From positions 1 to 9,098 of the forward strand of contig JAISEX010000260.1 of assembly GCA_031263875.1 (NCBI GenBank): a DNA stretch of 9,098 nucleotides, in the 5' to 3' direction. The notes beneath the pieces were generated by a model. The model was not told the origin of the DNA and did not search any database. It was given only the letters and a program-made list of their open reading frames with translations. Each line of letters begins with the position of its first letter. Position 1 is the first letter of the stretch. The stretch is from Eubacteriales Family XIII. Incertae Sedis bacterium. GTDB lineage: Bacteria; Bacillota; Clostridia; Peptostreptococcales; Anaerovoracaceae. The position numbers and the translations under genes were made by a program. Positions 6,512 to 9,098 of this stretch are shown here, in pieces.

Positions 6512-7342
6512 ATGACGATTGGTTGTATAATTCAGGCGAGGATGACCTCGACACGGCTTCCGGGCAAGGTGCTCAAGCCGCTCGGATACGGGAACGGGAC
6601 GATTCTCGAAAATGTCATAACGCGGGTGCGGGCCGCGAGTAATATCGATACGGTCGTTGTCGCCTGTACGGTAAACGGCGCGGACGATGTGATCGTTCCT
6701 GTGGCGGAAAGCGCGGGGGCGAGCGTCTTTCGCGGAAGCGAGGAGGACGTGCTGTCGCGGTATTATCTCGCGGCGAAGGAATACGGTTTGGACACGGTCG
6801 TGCGGGTCACGGCGGACTGCCCGTTTATCGACGCGGGCGTCCTCGACGATCTCGTCGGGTTTTTTGACGCAGGCGGGTATGATTACGCGAGTAACGCGAT
6901 CGAACGAACGTATCCGCATGGGCTCGATTGCGAGATTTTTTCTTTCGCGGCGCTTGAAGCCGCTATGCGGGAGGGCCGGACGAAGCCGGAACGCGAGCAT
7001 GTGACCTATTATATCTACACGCATCCCGAGGCTTTCAAAATCGGCGGTCTGCGATTGCCGGATGGCGAAAATTATCACGATCTGCGGATAACCGTGGATA
7101 CGGAGGCGGATTACGCGCTGGCCTGCGTGCTCAGCGATCTGCTGGGCGGCGGGAGCTTCACATTCCGCGATATTATCGGCATCTTTGAGGAACGGCCCTA
7201 CCTCCGTCTTATCAACGGGAACATTCGGCAAAAATGCACGTGTTCGACCCTCGCGGAGGAAGTGGCGGAGGCGGTAACGTATCTGCGTCTGCAGGATCTG
7301 CCGCGCGCCGCCGAGGTTCTGGCCGCGGCTTCGGTGAAATGA
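6512..7342 (+). CDS. spsF: SpsF-type cytidylyltransferase, likely nonulosonic-acid activating enzyme
   Basis: This 276-residue protein belongs to the SpsF group of nucleotidyltransferases (CTP_transf_3 fold). The N-terminal IIQARMTSTRLPGKVL (6-21) is the hallmark nucleotide-binding loop. TADCPFID (100-107) holds the expected metal-binding Asp, and YPHGLDCEIFS (134-144), REHVTYYIY (161-169) and LRITVDTEAD (191-200) are typical of the group. It is somewhat longer than the roughly 240-250 residues usual for SpsF, because of a C-terminal tail. SpsF-type genes in spore-coat and flagellin-glycan loci sit with PseC-, PseI- and PseG-like genes, so CMP activation of pseudaminic or a related acid is the likely role. 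Classical PseF of Campylobacter/Helicobacter has a different N-terminal motif, so equivalence is inferred from context. The start at 6512 has only a weak GGTGA upstream. Missing partners (PseG, PseH, PseI) may lie beyond the right edge. Confidence 0.8.
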   Translation: MTIGCIIQARMTSTRLPGKVLKPLGYGNGTILENVITRVRAASNIDTVVVACTVNGADDVIVPVAESAGASVFRGSEEDVLSRYYLAAKEYGLDTVVRVTADCPFIDAGVLDDLVGFFDAGGYDYASNAIERTYPHGLDCEIFSFAALEAAMREGRTKPEREHVTYYIYTHPEAFKIGGLRLPDGENYHDLRITVDTEADYALACVLSDLLGGGSFTFRDIIGIFEERPYLRLINGNIRQKCTCSTLAEEVAEAVTYLRLQDLPRAAEVLAAASVK

Positions 7343-7364
7343 CATGAAAGCTGTTTCACATTTC
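7336..7364. repeat. Hairpin overlapping the spsF stop codon
   Basis: GAAATG (7336-7341) pairs with CATTTC (7359-7364), and TGAAA (7345-7349) pairs with TTTCA (7354-7358) around a GCTG loop, with an ACA bulge on the left side. That gives 11 base pairs spanning the stop codon. No T-tract follows, so it is not a clear terminator; 3'-end protection or chance are both possible. Confidence 0.35.
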
Positions 7365-7370
7365 GCGGCT

Positions 7371-7397
7371 TGTATGCGCGCAACGCCCCTCACAAAT
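7371..7397 (+). repeat. 27-nt dispersed direct repeat, copy 2
   Basis: Matches 4944-4970 at 24 of 27 positions, including an uninterrupted 18-nt GTATGCGCGCAACGCCCC. It lies in the 108-bp spacer before the second sialyltransferase-like gene. The rest of the structured element is not present here, but GTATGCG (7372-7378) finds a new complement CGCATAC at 7404-7410, so a smaller hairpin with a 25-nt loop is possible. Confidence 0.6.
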
Positions 7398-7450
7398 CAG
7401 CACCGCATACCATTGCGTGCCGTGAAGTATAAACAGAGGATGGGGCAAGC

Positions 7451-9098
7451 ATGAAATCATTTGTGACGCAGACGTACTTTCATCTGATGCGGGCGATCGC
7501 GATGGGGCTTGCGCTCAATGAAAAGCCGATGTTATATATCATCACCGATTACATGGGCGTGAAGGAGGATATGGTCGAGCGGATCCGCGAAACGGGCGTG
7601 TTCGCGGACGTGACGCCGATCGATTACCAGGTATTTCTCGCGCCGTTTGTCGCCGAGCTGCGGCAGACAGCCGGCCTTTCCGCAAAGGAAATCGACGGTA
7701 TCGGCGACAGCATTTTCGAGAAACACCTGACGCCGTATTTTGCCGGCGTGTTCGAGCACGCGGACAAGGACGACGACGTGTACATCTTCAACGACCTCGG
7801 CTGGTATTACTATTACGTGGAGCGCAATTTCCGCACGATAATCGGCGTGGAGGATTCCTACCGGGGCTTCGATCAGTATCTCAAAATAGCGACGTACCAG
7901 GGGAACGCCGAGCGGCTGTTTCCCTTCGCCGGAAAATATTATCCGCCGCACCATTTTAAGAGCGAGAAGGTCGCCGGCATTATTTCGAGCTGCCCGCTTC
8001 CCGATATAGAGCCGCCCTACGCGGGTAAGATAACGGTTTCCGATTACAACGAGATCGCGCAGCGGAACGCCGAGAAATTCAAGCGCTCGCTGCTGCATAT
8101 TTTTGACGTCGAGAAGCTGGAGATAAAGCCTGGCGGCACGCTCTATCTCACCCAGCCGCTTTCGCGCGCGAGTTACTGCACCGCGCTCGACAATTATCTG
8201 ATAAACAAGAAGCTGATCCGTGAGGAACTGAAAACGGCGGATCATCTCTATATCAAGCCGCACCCGGCGGACGATTTCGATTATAAATACTTCGAGTCGG
8301 AGCGGGTCATCCTGCTGCCGCAGAAAATGCCGTCAGAGATACTGGGGTTTTTAGGCGTGCGGTTCGCGAAAAGCATCGCGTTCGACAGCCGGACCGTCGT
8401 CCACGAGGATTATATCGACGCGCACGTGTCGCTCTATAATCCCAAGACGAAAAGCCGGCGGGTCTTTGAGAAATTCCTCGCGAATTATGTCCGCGGCGAG
8501 AAACTGACGGTCGACCTGTATTACAAGATGCCGGAGCTCTCGGGGGAAAATTATATGGGGTTTTTCAGTTGCCCGGTAAAGCACCCGCAGATCGACTTTC
8601 GGCTGACCGCGCTGGTTCCCGCCGGGTCGGAGCAGTCTGCGCGGGAATTTTTAAGCGCTGCGCGTTTTCGCGATAATAAGACGCATTATGTCGCGGAAGC
8701 GATCGGGAAGGGCGTCCGGCGTCTGCGGCGCATGACCGCGCGGGCGGCGCGCGCGAATTTGCGGATCTTCCGTGATTCCCGTCTGCGGATCATTGCGGCC
8801 GAGGCCGAGGGCAGCATCGCTTATTTGAAAAACATTATCAAGCACGACGATGGGCGGGCGGATTATTTTATGCTGATCGACCGGGGCAATACCGGAAGCG
8901 AGGCGCTGCGGCTGTTTCATTCGTGCGTCAGAAAAAGGATGCCGTTCGTCTTCGCGTTTTCGTCGTCGTATCAGGACGAAGGGGTGCGGCTCCCGCTGCA
9001 ATGCGAGGCCGCCTACGGAAGCGTCGCGGGCATCGTTTCGCACAAGATGTGGCAGCGGAAACTGCTCGACGAGTGCGGCGCTTATGCCGAGGTGAATG
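7451..9098 (+). CDS. Sialyltransferase-like glycosyltransferase with added C-terminal GT2-like domain (3' end cut by window)
   Basis: The frame is open from the ATG at 7451 to the right edge (549 complete codons, no stop), so the protein is C-terminally incomplete here. Residues 1-350 or so are paralogous to the gene at 2197: both start MKSxVxQxYxxLxxAIA, share ADKDD (104-108) followed by an IxND motif, have E134-D135 at the same position, and have KPHPA (269-273). In this copy the Gly of the EDG motif is Ser (EDS), and the S-S-T motif is replaced by FDSRT (311-315). From about 381 the chain resembles a GT2 (GT-A) domain: DFRLTALVPAG opening, an SRLRIIAAEAEGS...N stretch (443-461), ADYFMLID (470-477) where a DxD usually follows, and GIVSHKMWQRKLLDECGAY (527-545) like the family's acceptor-side helix. 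The metal motif is not conserved (DRGN). Ribosome site: AGAGG and GGGG in the 16 bases before the ATG. A nonulosonyl or other glycan transferase is likely; the donor is unknown. Confidence 0.65.
   Translation, partial: MKSFVTQTYFHLMRAIAMGLALNEKPMLYIITDYMGVKEDMVERIRETGVFADVTPIDYQVFLAPFVAELRQTAGLSAKEIDGIGDSIFEKHLTPYFAGVFEHADKDDDVYIFNDLGWYYYYVERNFRTIIGVEDSYRGFDQYLKIATYQGNAERLFPFAGKYYPPHHFKSEKVAGIISSCPLPDIEPPYAGKITVSDYNEIAQRNAEKFKRSLLHIFDVEKLEIKPGGTLYLTQPLSRASYCTALDNYLINKKLIREELKTADHLYIKPHPADDFDYKYFESERVILLPQKMPSEILGFLGVRFAKSIAFDSRTVVHEDYIDAHVSLYNPKTKSRRVFEKFLANYVRGEKLTVDLYYKMPELSGENYMGFFSCPVKHPQIDFRLTALVPAGSEQSAREFLSAARFRDNKTHYVAEAIGKGVRRLRRMTARAARANLRIFRDSRLRIIAAEAEGSIAYLKNIIKHDDGRADYFMLIDRGNTGSEALRLFHSCVRKRMPFVFAFSSSYQDEGVRLPLQCEAAYGSVAGIVSHKMWQRKLLDECGAYAEVN

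Noticed and set aside
6505..6517. Similarity of TGATAGTATGACG at the spsF start to the arm TGATAGTATAACG (4817-4829)
   Set aside because: Only 13 nt with one mismatch, overlapping a start codon, with no matching flanks. Chance cannot be excluded, so it is not counted as a repeat copy.
5501..7393. A 630-codon open frame on the - strand across pseB and spsF
   Set aside because: The translation is Arg/His/Ala-rich with no recognisable domain and lies antisense to two well-supported enzymes. It is a by-product of GC-rich codon usage.
1..9098. CRISPR arrays, tRNA or rRNA genes, insertion-sequence transposases
   Set aside because: No regularly spaced direct repeats, no tRNA or rRNA signatures and no transposase-like protein were seen on either strand.

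Overview
The window is a bacterial surface-glycan locus, with every recognisable gene on the + strand. By eye the DNA is moderately GC-rich (mid to upper 50s %), codons often end in G or C, and the intergenic DNA is rich in GCGAAGC/GAGCG-type strings. There is no rRNA, tRNA or other taxonomic marker, so the organism cannot be named. The gene content would fit an anaerobic Firmicute (Clostridia-like), a spirochaete or another flagellated or capsulated bacterium, and I cannot choose between them.

Layout. Positions 32-3630 hold two tightly coupled genes: a polytopic membrane protein with an extracytoplasmic sulfatase/phosphotransferase-fold domain, and a glycosyltransferase carrying the motifs of bacterial sialyltransferases (EDG, KPHP, SST). 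The second gene overlaps pseC (3627-4784), the PLP aminotransferase of pseudaminic-acid synthesis. A 683-bp stretch without a gene follows (4785-5467). It contains a 170-nt inverted-repeat element that folds on paper into a three-way junction, GC-rich degenerate repeats, and a second long-range inverted repeat just before pseB. Then come pseB (5468-6493), an SpsF-type cytidylyltransferase (6512-7342), a 108-bp spacer carrying a second copy of a 27-nt motif from the large gap, and a second sialyltransferase-like gene (7451 to the right edge). That last gene is cut by the window and has an added C-terminal domain resembling a degenerate GT2 glycosyltransferase.

How the genes fit together. PseB converts UDP-GlcNAc to a 4-keto-6-deoxy sugar with C5 inversion, and PseC aminates it at C4. 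After further steps (acetyltransferase, UDP-hydrolase and Pse synthase, none seen here and possibly beyond the right edge), a cytidylyltransferase makes the CMP-activated nonulosonic acid, and the SpsF-type protein is the local candidate. CMP-nonulosonates are the donor class used by sialyltransferase-fold enzymes, so I infer that the two flanking paralogues are candidate pseudaminyl (nonulosonyl) transferases. The membrane enzyme may decorate the exported glycan. The enzyme family calls for PseB and PseC are strong; the donor, acceptor and final structure are inference.
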